Assembly: GCF_014384785.1 (NCBI RefSeq)
Contig: NZ_JACRSU010000001.1
Span: forward strand, 992,001 to 1,056,000
DNA from: Congzhengia minquanensis
GTDB lineage: Bacteria > Bacillota > Clostridia > UBA1381 > UBA9506
Length of the DNA stretch: 64,000 bases
Reading direction: 5' to 3'
In this document: in pieces, positions 8,568 to 17,581 of the stretch
Position numbering within the stretch: the first letter of the stretch is position 1
Layout of the letters: every line of letters starts with the position of its first letter
Notes under the pieces: model-generated
The model's input: the letters and a program-made list of their open reading frames with translations, nothing else
What the model was told of the DNA's origin: nothing
Database searches by the model: none
Position numbers and translations under genes: made by a program

Positions 8568-11243
8568 ATGAATTTAAAATTTAAAAAACCAGCAGTGTTG
8601 CTTTTGGCGTTTGTGTTTTCTGCCATTTCTCTTTGCACCGTTGGGTTTGCAGAGGGCGGTTCCTATCGGGAGTTATTTTCGGGTACGGCCGAACAGAACA
8701 ATTTTTTATTTGCACCTTTTAACCAGACAGGAGCAACGGTTGACGGCGAGAAAACATCCAACACCTCCGGTGACAAGGCTTTTGGCATAGGCGATTCTTA
8801 TTATCAAATGGAAATGCATGCCGGTTATCGGGACGGCATGGTAATGACCTTTGACAACAAGTCGGAAAGTCTGCAGGACACAAGCGCAGGCGCTGGTTAT
8901 ACTGCGGAGGTAGCTTTTGATTTTCGGCCGGACAGAACAACGGATAAACCAACCAAAATCCGCCTTTATCCCGCCGATAAATCCGGAACGGTTCATTTGG
9001 GCAACAGAATTGTGCATCTCACATTTATTACCCAGCCTGACGGTGCTACCAAACTCACGGTTTATGACCGGTCCGGCTCCGCGATTTTGGGCGAGGTGAA
9101 CCTTTCTGACGTTTTAGGCGACTATACGAAAAACCCGGAGCATTTCTTCCGTATCCGCGCCGTTTTCAATCCCACAGATGCTTCCGGCAGCCTTACACGG
9201 TCGTTCAAACTGTTTGTGGACGGAAAGCTGTGTTTAGATACCACATATGTGGATAACGCAAAGGAATGGCGGATTGCTGGATTTGGTATTCAGAGCGAAG
9301 CAGAATATTTTGGCGATTTGGACAACCTGACCATGTGCGACTATATTGGCCAGCGGACAGACGCAGACGGAACGGAACATATCAATGACGACAGGGCGGT
9401 TTCGGCTATCCGATGCGCTTCCATCCTTTTGTCAGGTGCCGCAGAAGAAAATGAACTTACACAAAAATTGCGCACGGCCATTTCCGAAGCAAAAGAAGCG
9501 TATCAAAGCATGACAGTTCAAGACGACTGCGACAAGCTGGCCGAAACGCTGGAGGAAGAAATGAAGACCTATTCCAATGAAGATATTTTAAGGAACCTTG
9601 TATTTTCCGACTTTACGGACGAAGATGCAGAAATGATTACAAAAGATCTTTCTCTGCCGGCAAATTACATGCCCGCAACTGGCGGTGTGTTCGACTGCTC
9701 TTTTCTTTCCGACAAACCTGAAATCATAGCAAGAACGGGCGAAGTTACCCGTCCTAAATATAACGAAACCGTGACGCTTACAGCAAAGCTCACAAGAGAC
9801 ACCGACGGCGCCGCCCTTGAAAAGAAATTCACTGTGCGGGTTTTGGCAGACGGTGATGTAACCCCGCTGGGAACAATTGCAGGTGATAAAACCGTTCCTC
9901 TGCCCACAGGCGGCAAACGAATCTTGTTCGGCGGAATTGCAGAGGGAGACGCTTCCGTTTCCATTTCATTCGGCGGAGCAAACACGGTTACGGTGGAAAA
10001 TGCAGGAGAATTTTCTGTCATTGCGAATTTACAGACCGAAGAGCTGATTCTTTATTCCGCGGGAACTGTGCTGGAAACGAAATTGCTTGAGGGCGATTTG
10101 CAGGCCCTTTCTATTTCCGGCGGTACGGTGAATAACAGCGTTCTGATAAAAACCGACAACTATGGCTACACCGTGAAAAACCTGTTGTTTGCAACAAGCG
10201 ACGGTCAGCCCAGAAGCATTCCCGTATCCGGCGGAACGGTAACGGGGGCGGAGATTGTTTGCAAAGACGATACCATTGAAAGCGCCGAAGTTCTTGCAGC
10301 AGTGTATGACAACGGCGTTTTATACGACACCAAAGCGGCGTCTATTACCAAAAGTGCAGGATATAATGAAACCTTTACATTAGAGTTTGGCGCTTCTTTG
10401 CCTGAAAATATTGAAACTGCCGTGGTTAAGCTGTTCTTTTTAAATTCCTTAGCCAGCTTAAAGCCAATTGCACCAGAATTCTCTTATGTGGTATCGGAGG
10501 AAGTGAACTTCAATCCTGTCATTTATGTGGCGGGAGATTCCACCGCGTGTAACTACAGCGACAGCTTTTTTCCGCAAACAGGCTGGGGGCAGGCCTTAGG
10601 CGGCTATTTCGACCAATCGAAGGTCACGGTGTCCAACCATGCCATGGGCGGCAGAAGCTCCAAAAGCTTCATTGACGAGGGCCGCTTAGACACTATTTTC
10701 TCCGCCATTAAACCGGGTGATTATCTGCTCATTCAGTTTGGCCACAACGACCAAAAGGACGGCGACCTGCATACCGACGCGGACACAACCTATAAAACCT
10801 ATATGACAAAATACGTTGAGGGCGCTAAAGAACGCGGCGCAATTCCGATTATTCTCACCTCGGTTACACGACGGATTTATAACAATGGTATTTATGACAA
10901 CGGAAATAGTCTGGGTAAGTATCCGCAGGCCGCAAGAGAGCTGGCGGCAGACTTAAGTGTGCCGTTGATTGACATGTTCAATTTCTCTGTGGATTTGGTA
11001 AACACCCTTGGCGAGGAGGACTCAAAGGACATTTTCCTGTTTATCAACCCCAACGATCCGCGGTTTACCGGCGACGAACGGTTTACCCAATCCCGCTATA
11101 ACAAAAATGAAGCCACGGAAGATAACTCTCATTTTCAATATTACGGTGCAGAAGTGCTGGCAGGCTTTGTAGCCCAGGAACTGGATAACTTAAATTTGTC
11201 CCTTTCCCCGTATTACAGGCCCTACACGCCGGTGAAACCTTAA
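8568..11243 (+). CDS. Large secreted protein with C-terminal SGNH esterase (rhamnogalacturonan acetylesterase-like)
   Basis: 891-residue exported protein. A signal peptide (basic start, hydrophobic AVLLLAFVFSAISL, then GFAEGG) is clear. Residues about 30-270 resemble a concanavalin/LamG-like sandwich (ends with a DLDNLTM-type segment). The middle contains an acidic helical stretch and Ig-like repeats. From about residue 650 a CE12-type SGNH domain begins: VAGDSTACNYSD with the catalytic Ser near 658, GGRSSKSFIDEGR, FGHNDQKDGD, and the Asp/His pair in DNSHF near 852. It would remove acetyl groups from pectin-type polysaccharide outside the cell. ATG at 8568 has GAAAGGCGG upstream. It sits 9 nt before the Ppx gene. 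The family of the N-terminal modules is inferred from pattern only. Confidence 0.8.
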   Translation: MNLKFKKPAVLLLAFVFSAISLCTVGFAEGGSYRELFSGTAEQNNFLFAPFNQTGATVDGEKTSNTSGDKAFGIGDSYYQMEMHAGYRDGMVMTFDNKSESLQDTSAGAGYTAEVAFDFRPDRTTDKPTKIRLYPADKSGTVHLGNRIVHLTFITQPDGATKLTVYDRSGSAILGEVNLSDVLGDYTKNPEHFFRIRAVFNPTDASGSLTRSFKLFVDGKLCLDTTYVDNAKEWRIAGFGIQSEAEYFGDLDNLTMCDYIGQRTDADGTEHINDDRAVSAIRCASILLSGAAEENELTQKLRTAISEAKEAYQSMTVQDDCDKLAETLEEEMKTYSNEDILRNLVFSDFTDEDAEMITKDLSLPANYMPATGGVFDCSFLSDKPEIIARTGEVTRPKYNETVTLTAKLTRDTDGAALEKKFTVRVLADGDVTPLGTIAGDKTVPLPTGGKRILFGGIAEGDASVSISFGGANTVTVENAGEFSVIANLQTEELILYSAGTVLETKLLEGDLQALSISGGTVNNSVLIKTDNYGYTVKNLLFATSDGQPRSIPVSGGTVTGAEIVCKDDTIESAEVLAAVYDNGVLYDTKAASITKSAGYNETFTLEFGASLPENIETAVVKLFFLNSLASLKPIAPEFSYVVSEEVNFNPVIYVAGDSTACNYSDSFFPQTGWGQALGGYFDQSKVTVSNHAMGGRSSKSFIDEGRLDTIFSAIKPGDYLLIQFGHNDQKDGDLHTDADTTYKTYMTKYVEGAKERGAIPIILTSVTRRIYNNGIYDNGNSLGKYPQAARELAADLSVPLIDMFNFSVDLVNTLGEEDSKDIFLFINPNDPRFTGDERFTQSRYNKNEATEDNSHFQYYGAEVLAGFVAQELDNLNLSLSPYYRPYTPVKP

Positions 11244-11252
11244 GGAGGAACC

Positions 11253-12131
11253 ATGCGGTACGCAGTTGCAGACACAGGCTCTAACACCATTCGTCTTGGT
11301 GTTTACGACGATGAAAACGGACAGCTGAAACAACTATGCAACACGGCGGTTTTTGCCAACCTGGCAGGATTTATTCACGACGGAGTCTTAACGCCGGATG
11401 GGATTTGCGCCGCAGAGGCGGCAATAAAAAAACATCAGGAAACAGCGGCAGAATTTGGCTGCCAGCTAAACGTGTTTGCCACGGCAGCAATTCGCAACGC
11501 GAAAAACACGGAAGAAATTTGTAAAGAAATAAAAATGCGCACCGGCGCAGCGGTAGACGTATTAACCGGCGAAGAGGAAGCGCTGTTCAGCTTTGCCGGC
11601 GCGGCGGAGGATTTTCCCTGTGCAGACGGCGTAATGGCAGACGTCGGCGGCGGAAGCAGCGAGGTGATTGTGTTTTCAAACAAACAACCGATCTCTACGC
11701 TGTCTGTTCCGTGGGGATCGTTAAAAGCCTACAAAGCCTTTGTCAGCGGTTCTCTTCCAACCGAAGAGGAAATTTGCGCAATTCAGGAAGCAATAGCAAA
11801 AGCTTTCGCCGCCCAGCCAAGATTTTGCGGCGTTGTGCGGCAAAACTTGTGTATTGTGGGCGGCGGCGTGAGGGCATCCACAAAATTGGCGAAGATTTTT
11901 CTTAACGAAACAGCACTTACTGTTAATGCCGTAAACAAAATGCTAAAAATGATAACGGAAAACCCGGAGCATTCCAAAAATGTGATTGACCAAACCACGC
12001 CAAAACGTGCGCTAACCATTGCCCCCGCCATGGCGATTTATTCTGCGGTAGGCGCACAGTTTGCCTCAGAGCAGATTTTCGTGTCGGACAAAGGGATCAA
12101 AGAGGGGTATATTTTAAAAAAATTGTTATAA
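11253..12131 (+). CDS. Ppx/GppA-family phosphatase
   Basis: 292-residue ASKHA-fold protein of the exopolyphosphatase/pppGpp phosphatase family. The phosphate-binding motif DTGSNTIRLGVYD opens the protein, GEEEALFSF is the family glutamate-rich segment, and DVGGGSSEV is the second phosphate loop. The length fits the short bacterial Ppx/GppA core without the C-terminal HD domain. A perfect AAGGAGG site precedes ATG, and it lies 9 nt after the esterase gene, so it is probably co-transcribed with it, although no functional link is obvious. No polyphosphate kinase gene is in view. Polyphosphate versus pppGpp specificity cannot be told. Confidence 0.85.
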   Translation: MRYAVADTGSNTIRLGVYDDENGQLKQLCNTAVFANLAGFIHDGVLTPDGICAAEAAIKKHQETAAEFGCQLNVFATAAIRNAKNTEEICKEIKMRTGAAVDVLTGEEEALFSFAGAAEDFPCADGVMADVGGGSSEVIVFSNKQPISTLSVPWGSLKAYKAFVSGSLPTEEEICAIQEAIAKAFAAQPRFCGVVRQNLCIVGGGVRASTKLAKIFLNETALTVNAVNKMLKMITENPEHSKNVIDQTTPKRALTIAPAMAIYSAVGAQFASEQIFVSDKGIKEGYILKKLL

Positions 12132-12137
12132 CTGGGA

Positions 12138-12182
12138 CGTTTCTTAAAAAACAAATTAGCCGCTCTTTGTCTTAAAGAAACG
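12138..12182. other. Long-loop hairpin downstream of ppx-like gene
   Basis: CGTTTCTT and AAGAAACG can pair around a loop of about 29 nt. No T run follows, so terminator function is doubtful. The rest of the 167-bp gap is AT-rich and holds the next promoter. Confidence 0.3.
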
Positions 12183-12224
12183 AATTCTATCGCATTGTGT
12201 ATGCTAATTTTAATATTAATGTTA

Positions 12225-12252
12225 TTGTTTTTTAATATATTGATAGTATAAT
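12225..12252 (+). promoter_or_regulatory. Possible promoter of the GerMN lipoprotein gene
   Basis: TATAAT at 12247-12252 with a weak TTGTTT (12225-12230) 16 bp upstream. The -10 element is perfect; the -35 is poor. Confidence 0.45.
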
Positions 12253-12298
12253 TACAATAAGGATAGTATGAAAAGTTTTGGCAAAGAAGGTTGATACA

Positions 12299-13231
12299 AT
12301 GAAACGGTGCATATTATTAATCCATGTGCTGCTGCTCACATGCGTCTTGGTTTTGACAGGCTGCAGCAAAACAGAAGCACCTCAGGCGCAGACAAGCGAA
12401 TCTAAAATTTCAGCCGGCGTGTACTATATCAGCGAAAGCGGTTCAGACCTTATTGCAGAAAAGACAGAAATTCCCGACACCTCCAGAAAAGGACAGTTAA
12501 AATATTTAATTGAACAGCTGATTTCTCCGCCCGCCGGAAAAACGAGCCCCCTGTGCGACGGCACAAAGCTGAATTCCGTCACCATTAAAGACGATGTTGC
12601 AGTAGTGGATTTTTCTAAAGAATTTTCCAATAAGGACGACTTAAAACAAACCCTTGCTCCGGCAGCTGTAGCAAAAACACTTTGTACGCTGGACTTTATT
12701 TCAGGCGTTCAAATTTTAGTTGACGGCAAGGAGGCCATTGGAACCGATGGAAAACCGTTAGGAATTATCCGGGAAAACGATTTGGTAATCAACAAAGGCG
12801 AGCCTACCCAGGCCCCCAAGACAACTTTGGTGTTATATTTCAGCGATGAAAACGCAGAATATCTTGTTCCCGAACGGAGAAACGTTGAAATTGCCAGCGG
12901 CGACACGGTTGAAAAGGTTATTGTAAACGAGCTTTTAAAAGGCCCTACAGAGGGCGGACATTTTAAAACCATTCCAGCTGAGGCAAAGGTTCTTTCCATT
13001 GAAACGAAAAACAATGTTTGTTTTGTGAACTTCTCGAAAGAGTTTGTCGACAAACATTCAGGCGGCTCCGCCGGAGAACGGCTGACGGTTTATTCCATTG
13101 TAAACTCCTTAACAGAGCTGGGCACCATCGACATGGTGCAGTTCTTAATTGAAGGCGAAAAAAGAGAAGAATTCGTTCACATGGCGTTTAACGAACCAAT
13201 CGTGCGGGATAAATCAATCATAAAACAATAA
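12299..13231 (+). CDS. GerMN-domain lipoprotein
   Basis: 310-residue predicted lipoprotein with lipobox LTGC (Cys22) after a hydrophobic signal. Two GerMN-type repeats are visible, about residues 45-160 and 165-290, each ending in a DVAVVDFSKEF / NNVCFVNFSKEF strand and a TLCTLDF / IVNSLTEL helix. GerMN domains occur in the spore germination/sporulation protein GerM and in other envelope proteins and probably bind peptidoglycan or protein partners. ATG at 12299 (AGAAGG 8 nt upstream) is preferred over TTG at 12278, which has no site. A terminator follows immediately. Confidence 0.8.
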   Translation: MKRCILLIHVLLLTCVLVLTGCSKTEAPQAQTSESKISAGVYYISESGSDLIAEKTEIPDTSRKGQLKYLIEQLISPPAGKTSPLCDGTKLNSVTIKDDVAVVDFSKEFSNKDDLKQTLAPAAVAKTLCTLDFISGVQILVDGKEAIGTDGKPLGIIRENDLVINKGEPTQAPKTTLVLYFSDENAEYLVPERRNVEIASGDTVEKVIVNELLKGPTEGGHFKTIPAEAKVLSIETKNNVCFVNFSKEFVDKHSGGSAGERLTVYSIVNSLTELGTIDMVQFLIEGEKREEFVHMAFNEPIVRDKSIIKQ

Positions 13232-13239
13232 TTGAAACG

Positions 13240-13276
13240 AGGGCGCCTTATCCCTTTTAGGCGCCTTGTTTATTTT
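13240..13276 (+). terminator. Intrinsic terminator after the GerMN gene
   Basis: Nine-pair stem AGGGCGCCT / AGGCGCCTT (one G-T pair) with a 10-nt loop, then GTTTATTTT. Confidence 0.75.
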
Positions 13277-13298
13277 AGATAAAGGATTTGAAATACAT

Positions 13299-14447
13299 AT
13301 GAAACAAACAATTTCAATGATATACCGGCTGGGGTTTATCCTGTTTTTCATTTGGGCGTCTTTTGAAAATGCCGCCCTTTCCCTGCAGGGGTTTTTCGGC
13401 TCGTTAAAAGACCTTGCAGTTTTAACCGACACCATCTGCTTTATTTGCATTGCCGTGGTGTTTGTTCTTTCTATATCCGGCCGGTTTCCGGAATTTCTTT
13501 TGAAAACGAAAGCAGTTTGCACAGCCATGGCCGTGCTTGTGCTGATGATGAATTTCACCATATGGTTTGTGCCGGCAGCCCCGGGCTGGATTTTAAAGGT
13601 TCTGCTTCCTGCCCTGATGTTTTTTGACTGGCTGCTGTTTGACAAAAAAGGTATTTTTAAGCCATATGACCCTCTGCTGTGGCTGTTGGGCATTGTTTTG
13701 CTTTACGGTATATGGTCGCTGCTTTCCAGACAATTTTTCAATTTAGACTTTTTGCTGAAGTTGTTCGGCGGCAAAGAGGCGCTGATAAAAACCCTGCTTT
13801 TCACCCTTGCTGCCGGCGCGCTGATGTATCTGACCGACCGTTTGTTTTCCAGCAAGGGCGTTAAGCTGTGGGACGTTTTCGCTTATCTTTACAGAATTCT
13901 GTTTTTGTGCTTAGAAGGCTGGGCGCTGTCGAATGCCTGCGGTCACAGTCTGCTGAACTTGTTTTTCAGCCTGAAAAATTTTGGCTGGCTGTTTAACTTT
14001 TTAAGCTTTTTGTGTATTGCAGTGGTAGTGATAACCTGTCTGGTGCGTTCCCGCGGCCTGCACGCCTCCACCCCGTTTCCCCGGGTTAAGGGCGCGTTTA
14101 CAGCATCTGCGCTGATTGTGCTTTTTGGGTATCATTTTGTGTTAAAGGGCGGGTTTCATCCAAACGACCCCGTTTCAGTAATTTTGCATTATGCAGGGCC
14201 GCTGATGATGATTTTCGACTGGATTTTGTTCGATTCCAAAGGAAAATTTAAGCTTCCGGACCCTTTGTGGTGGTCTGCCGCGCCTTTTGCATATGGCGTT
14301 ATTTCGCTCGTCAGCGGCGTACTGTTTCAAATTTATCCAGCCCTTTTGCCGTTCCGGCTTGAAACAGTTATCACCTTTGGCATTTTGGGCGTGCTGGCCT
14401 GCGGATATGCAGTATATCTGCTGGATTTGTGCTTTAAACGAAAATAA
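13299..14447 (+). CDS. Tandemly duplicated Pr6Pr-like multi-pass membrane protein
   Basis: 382-residue integral membrane protein made of two homologous halves of about 190 residues, each with roughly six hydrophobic segments. The duplication is clear from FDWLLFDKKGIFKPYDPLLW in half one and FDWILFDSKGKFKLPDPLWW in half two, followed by YGIWSLLS and YGVISLVS. The repeated D-W-x-L-F-D plus P-x-D-P-L-x-W pattern is that of Pr6Pr/FAR-17a-related membrane proteins; family assignment is by motif only and no biochemical role is established. ATG at 13299 has AAAGGA 12 nt upstream. A bidirectional terminator follows. Confidence 0.7.
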   Translation: MKQTISMIYRLGFILFFIWASFENAALSLQGFFGSLKDLAVLTDTICFICIAVVFVLSISGRFPEFLLKTKAVCTAMAVLVLMMNFTIWFVPAAPGWILKVLLPALMFFDWLLFDKKGIFKPYDPLLWLLGIVLLYGIWSLLSRQFFNLDFLLKLFGGKEALIKTLLFTLAAGALMYLTDRLFSSKGVKLWDVFAYLYRILFLCLEGWALSNACGHSLLNLFFSLKNFGWLFNFLSFLCIAVVVITCLVRSRGLHASTPFPRVKGAFTASALIVLFGYHFVLKGGFHPNDPVSVILHYAGPLMMIFDWILFDSKGKFKLPDPLWWSAAPFAYGVISLVSGVLFQIYPALLPFRLETVITFGILGVLACGYAVYLLDLCFKRK

Positions 14448-14477
14448 AAGGACGCAAATGCGTCCTTTTATTTTTTT
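14445..14477. terminator. Bidirectional intrinsic terminator
   Basis: Perfect inverted repeat TAAAAGGACGC / GCGTCCTTTTA with a short loop and a run of seven Ts. It serves the Pr6Pr-like gene and the convergent gene at 14481. Confidence 0.85.
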
Positions 14478-14480
14478 GCG

Positions 14481-15929
14481 TCAGCCTAGAAATACAATGG
14501 GAACATATGCCGCCATTGCCTTTCCCGGCGAGGTAATTTCCACAATTACTTTGTTCACCGGCTCTAACCGTTCTCCGGCGGTAATGGTCACGCTCCACAC
14601 CGCGCTGCCCGTGTCTGTAAATCCAGTCACGTCGCCATGTGCCACATGAATGCATTTTTCGTAAGCCGAAGCGGTAAAGCCCTCTGGCAGAATTGGTTTA
14701 AAATAAAAATTTCTGGGATCGGGAAACCGATTCTTGATGGTAATATAGGCGGTTAGCGACTCGCCCTCTTTTATCTGCGGTTTCGCTGCAAACGACACAT
14801 ACATCTGTGCGTAAACAACGTCTGCCCCAAAATAAGAATATGGCTTGTAAAATTCAAGCTCTTTCATTGCATGCTTTGCTTTTTTGTTGTCCTCTTCGTC
14901 AGACAGGTCTGTGGCCCCGTTTGAAATTGCGGCGTCAATCCAGTGGGCTTTCATTACAGCCGGAATCATTTTCATTACACGTTCGGTCAGCTCAGAGCAG
15001 GTGGCAGGCGCTTTCCAGCAAGATGCGTCGATTGCCTTTGTCACAATGCCGTCTCCGATATACTCGCTCCAATCAGCCGGAACGCCCTCACTTCCGTATA
15101 AAATACCCAAAAACGCCCCCACGGTTGCACCTGTGCAGTCGGTGTCGTCGCCGCAGTTGATGGCATAGATCATAGACTTTTTAAAGTCCCCCTCACCGTA
15201 AATTAGCCCCAACACGGTAAAACCGATGTTGGCAGGCGCCTGAAACCAGCCCAGATCCTCACTGTCTTTCACCAGAAGCTCTCTGGTCTTTCTGTAGTCA
15301 ACCCCTTTGTCGAAAGAAGTTAAAACCAGGCGAACACTTCTCGCTACGCGGGAGTCTGCCGGTATAAAAGAAAGGGCCTGTTCAATCAGTTCCCGAATTT
15401 CCCCTCCGCGGAATGCCAGACTGTCCAGCGCAGCGGTGAACCACTCGGCATAGGTTCCCTCACTCATACCATGGTCTACCGATGCGTCCATCTGCGCATA
15501 TTTTACCGCAATCTCCGGGAAACCCGGCGCCATGCACGCCCACACCTCAGAGCGTATCCATGCGCCGTTAGACGTCTTCCATTTGCTGTTATGAATTTCG
15601 CCGGAAAGCGGCGGCAGCAGCCCCGCCCGCAGGTTTGATTTTCCCACGCCATATTCGTTCCATTCCGGCGGAATATATTTGAGCCAATATTCCCCCAGCA
15701 CATTGGCGTTCATCTGATATGGTCCATATTCCTCCATGGCCACCAGCCAGATGAGCTGCAAATCCAAATCGTCATTGGGCAGAATAACGCCTTTGTCTGT
15801 GACAAATCCGGAAATATCGTTCATTTCGCGCTTGCCTTCATAGGGCGTTCCCATGGTGCCGCCAATGTTTTTGCCCACCCAGCAGGCGTGGATTTTGTCC
15901 CGCAGTTCTGCTTCGTTATACGTTATCAT
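14481..15929 (-). CDS. ADP-ribosylglycohydrolase-fold protein
   Basis: 482-residue cytoplasmic protein. The N-terminal two thirds carry an ADP-ribosylglycohydrolase (DraG/ARH) fold: WVGKNIGGTMGTPYEG near the start, LPNDDLDLQL and the dinuclear-metal motif INCGDDTDCTGATVGAFLG. The last 110 residues look like a beta-sandwich (AYITIKNRF, AVWSVTITAGE). ATG at 15929 is chosen for the TGGAGGG site. It has its own promoter. Such proteins occur repeatedly in carbohydrate-utilisation loci of Clostridia and Bacteroidetes, where the substrate may be an N-glycoside rather than ADP-ribosyl protein; that is inference from context. Confidence 0.8.
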   Translation of the reverse strand: MITYNEAELRDKIHACWVGKNIGGTMGTPYEGKREMNDISGFVTDKGVILPNDDLDLQLIWLVAMEEYGPYQMNANVLGEYWLKYIPPEWNEYGVGKSNLRAGLLPPLSGEIHNSKWKTSNGAWIRSEVWACMAPGFPEIAVKYAQMDASVDHGMSEGTYAEWFTAALDSLAFRGGEIRELIEQALSFIPADSRVARSVRLVLTSFDKGVDYRKTRELLVKDSEDLGWFQAPANIGFTVLGLIYGEGDFKKSMIYAINCGDDTDCTGATVGAFLGILYGSEGVPADWSEYIGDGIVTKAIDASCWKAPATCSELTERVMKMIPAVMKAHWIDAAISNGATDLSDEEDNKKAKHAMKELEFYKPYSYFGADVVYAQMYVSFAAKPQIKEGESLTAYITIKNRFPDPRNFYFKPILPEGFTASAYEKCIHVAHGDVTGFTDTGSAVWSVTITAGERLEPVNKVIVEITSPGKAMAAYVPIVFLG

Positions 15930-15972
15930 TGTTTTTCCCTCCATAAAAAAATAACTTCTTTTTCTGTTTTTC

Positions 15973-16001
15973 ATCATATCAAAAGAAGTTATTCTTGGCA
16001 A
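15973..16001 (-). promoter_or_regulatory. Promoter of the ADP-ribosylglycohydrolase-like gene
   Basis: Minus-strand TTGCCA (15996-16001), 17 bp, TATGAT (15973-15978), 44 bp before the start codon and just 3' of the upstream araC-type gene. Confidence 0.55.
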
Positions 16002-16015
16002 GCGCAAAAATTTAC

Positions 16016-16888
16016 TTAAATTTCGTATTCAATATTGACTTTTTTTCGATATTCCGCCGGCGACATGCCGGTTTTTTCCCGAAATTTTTTATAAAACAGC
16101 GTTTTGTTGGTATATCCCACGCCCAGGCTGATTTCCTCCACGCTTTTGTGGGAATGGAGCAGCAGGCCGCAGGCCCGCTTGATTCTGTTTTCGTGAATAA
16201 ATTCTGTGATGGTCATGCCGCTGTAGGCCTTAAACATTCTGCAGAAATAGGAGGGATTGTAAAAACATTGCTCCGACAGCTCGGTTAAAGACAGCTTTTG
16301 GGTGCAGTTCTCTTCAATATATTGAATTAAGTCTCCAATTTTATTTCTCGTGTCTCCCGGCTGCACCCCGCCAAACGCCGCCATTTTCCGAAACACGTAG
16401 GTTAACAGTATCATCAGGTAAGACTGAAGCACCGTTCCCGTTCCGTTTTCCTTGTGTTCATATTCCCGCAGCATGGCGAACAAACAGGATTCAACCTCCG
16501 CCATCTCACCGCCTGAAAAGCGCACCACAGGGCTTTCCTCTCCAACGGTTTCACGAAAATCCTCAAAGGCGGTGAGCGTCAGCATTTGCATGGCGTTGTC
16601 CGCATTAATCAGCTCGCTGGAAATAAAGCCGGGCTTTAAATAAATATTATAATATTCCATGCCCTTATCCGTGGTAAACGCATGGGTGTGGTTTAAATTG
16701 ATAAAGAGCATGTCGCCGCGCATAACGGAATATTTTTTTCCGTCAATATACTGATGTCCCCTGCCCCCAGCGATATACACCAGTTCAACAAAGTCGTGAA
16801 TGTGAATTTCTTCGTTATGGGCTGGATGAAACACCACGGCGATGTTCTCGTTTTCACAAAATACGTGGTTTTCCGTGTAGTGATGCAT
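16016..16888 (-). CDS. AraC-family transcriptional regulator with cupin sensor domain
   Basis: 290-residue regulator. An N-terminal cupin-like effector domain (HDFVELVYIAGGRGHQYIDG) is followed by two helix-turn-helix units at the C-terminus (LTELSEQCFYNPSYFCRMF and VEEISLGVGYTNKTLFYKKF) ending in the family signature GMSPAEYRK. ATG at 16888 has GGAAAGGAAA upstream; an extended in-frame start ten codons earlier lacks one. It precedes the ADP-ribosylglycohydrolase-like gene on the same strand and probably controls it, although that gene also has its own promoter. Confidence 0.85.
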   Translation of the reverse strand: MHHYTENHVFCENENIAVVFHPAHNEEIHIHDFVELVYIAGGRGHQYIDGKKYSVMRGDMLFINLNHTHAFTTDKGMEYYNIYLKPGFISSELINADNAMQMLTLTAFEDFRETVGEESPVVRFSGGEMAEVESCLFAMLREYEHKENGTGTVLQSYLMILLTYVFRKMAAFGGVQPGDTRNKIGDLIQYIEENCTQKLSLTELSEQCFYNPSYFCRMFKAYSGMTITEFIHENRIKRACGLLLHSHKSVEEISLGVGYTNKTLFYKKFREKTGMSPAEYRKKVNIEYEI

Positions 16889-17026
16889 TGCTTTCCTTTC
16901 CGCCGCTGAAAAGGACAAGCACTCCTTTTCACCGCAGCATTTATCTTTCTGAAGAGCATAGTTTAAACATTTTTAAATAAACAAACTTCGATACAGAAAA
17001 AAATTTGACCGTCGTCATAAAAACTA

Positions 17027-17069
17027 GGGGAGGCTCCCCATGGGATAAACCTCCTTATGCGGTTTATCC
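17027..17069. terminator. Pair of inverted repeats in the 231-bp gap after the GNAT gene
   Basis: GGGGAGGCTCCCC (17027-17039) and GGATAAACC/GGTTTATCC (17043-17069) lie side by side. Read on the minus strand they are followed by TAGTTTTTATG, so together they may end the araC-GNAT transcript. The remaining sequence between 16889 and 17119 shows no gene. Confidence 0.45.
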
Positions 17070-17119
17070 GACTTTACAGTCCTTTCAAAATCCGGTATGA
17101 ACTGCGCGCATGTTCCTCT

Positions 17120-17581
17120 TCATTCAGCTTCATCACGCAGCTGAGCAATATCAGGCCTTTGAACACTAAAATTCGTGCTATATGCTTCATGCTGGAAGCT
17201 CCGCCAAAATCCCTGCCCGGAAACATTTTTTGTGAGGCACGAAAGGCCAATTTCTTCTACCCCCAGATGCTTCATTAACAACCTTACCGCCTCTCGTCCA
17301 TATCCTCGGCGTCTGTATATTCGACAAATAAAGAAATGCCGCAACCACCTTTCAGACACATCAATCAGCGCATAACCGATAGTTTCTCCATTTAACTTGA
17401 ACACAAATCCCGTATAGGTATCCCCTTGCAACCAATGATACATACGGCTTTCCAGTTGTGGATCTGCCATTGTGCTGTCGTCACCGCCGTCGTCAATTAA
17501 TTGCCGATTCATCAAAGCCAACACAGGACAATCGGCAGGCGTTGCTTGCTCAATCGTTATCATCTTATTTTCACACAGCAT
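17120..17581 (-). CDS. GNAT-family N-acetyltransferase
   Basis: 153-residue acyl-CoA-dependent acetyltransferase. The acetyl-CoA pyrophosphate-binding motif is RRRGYGREA around residues 90-98 and is followed by the alternating helix of motif A; the C-terminal part (GQGFWRSFQHEAYSTNF) corresponds to motif B. The start codon directly abuts the stop of the upstream AraC gene (TAA then ATG), with AGGAGAGG 10 nt upstream, indicating translational coupling. An internal ATG six codons later is possible. Substrate unknown; small-molecule or protein amines are both possible. Confidence 0.8.
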   Translation of the reverse strand: MLCENKMITIEQATPADCPVLALMNRQLIDDGGDDSTMADPQLESRMYHWLQGDTYTGFVFKLNGETIGYALIDVSERWLRHFFICRIYRRRGYGREAVRLLMKHLGVEEIGLSCLTKNVSGQGFWRSFQHEAYSTNFSVQRPDIAQLRDEAE

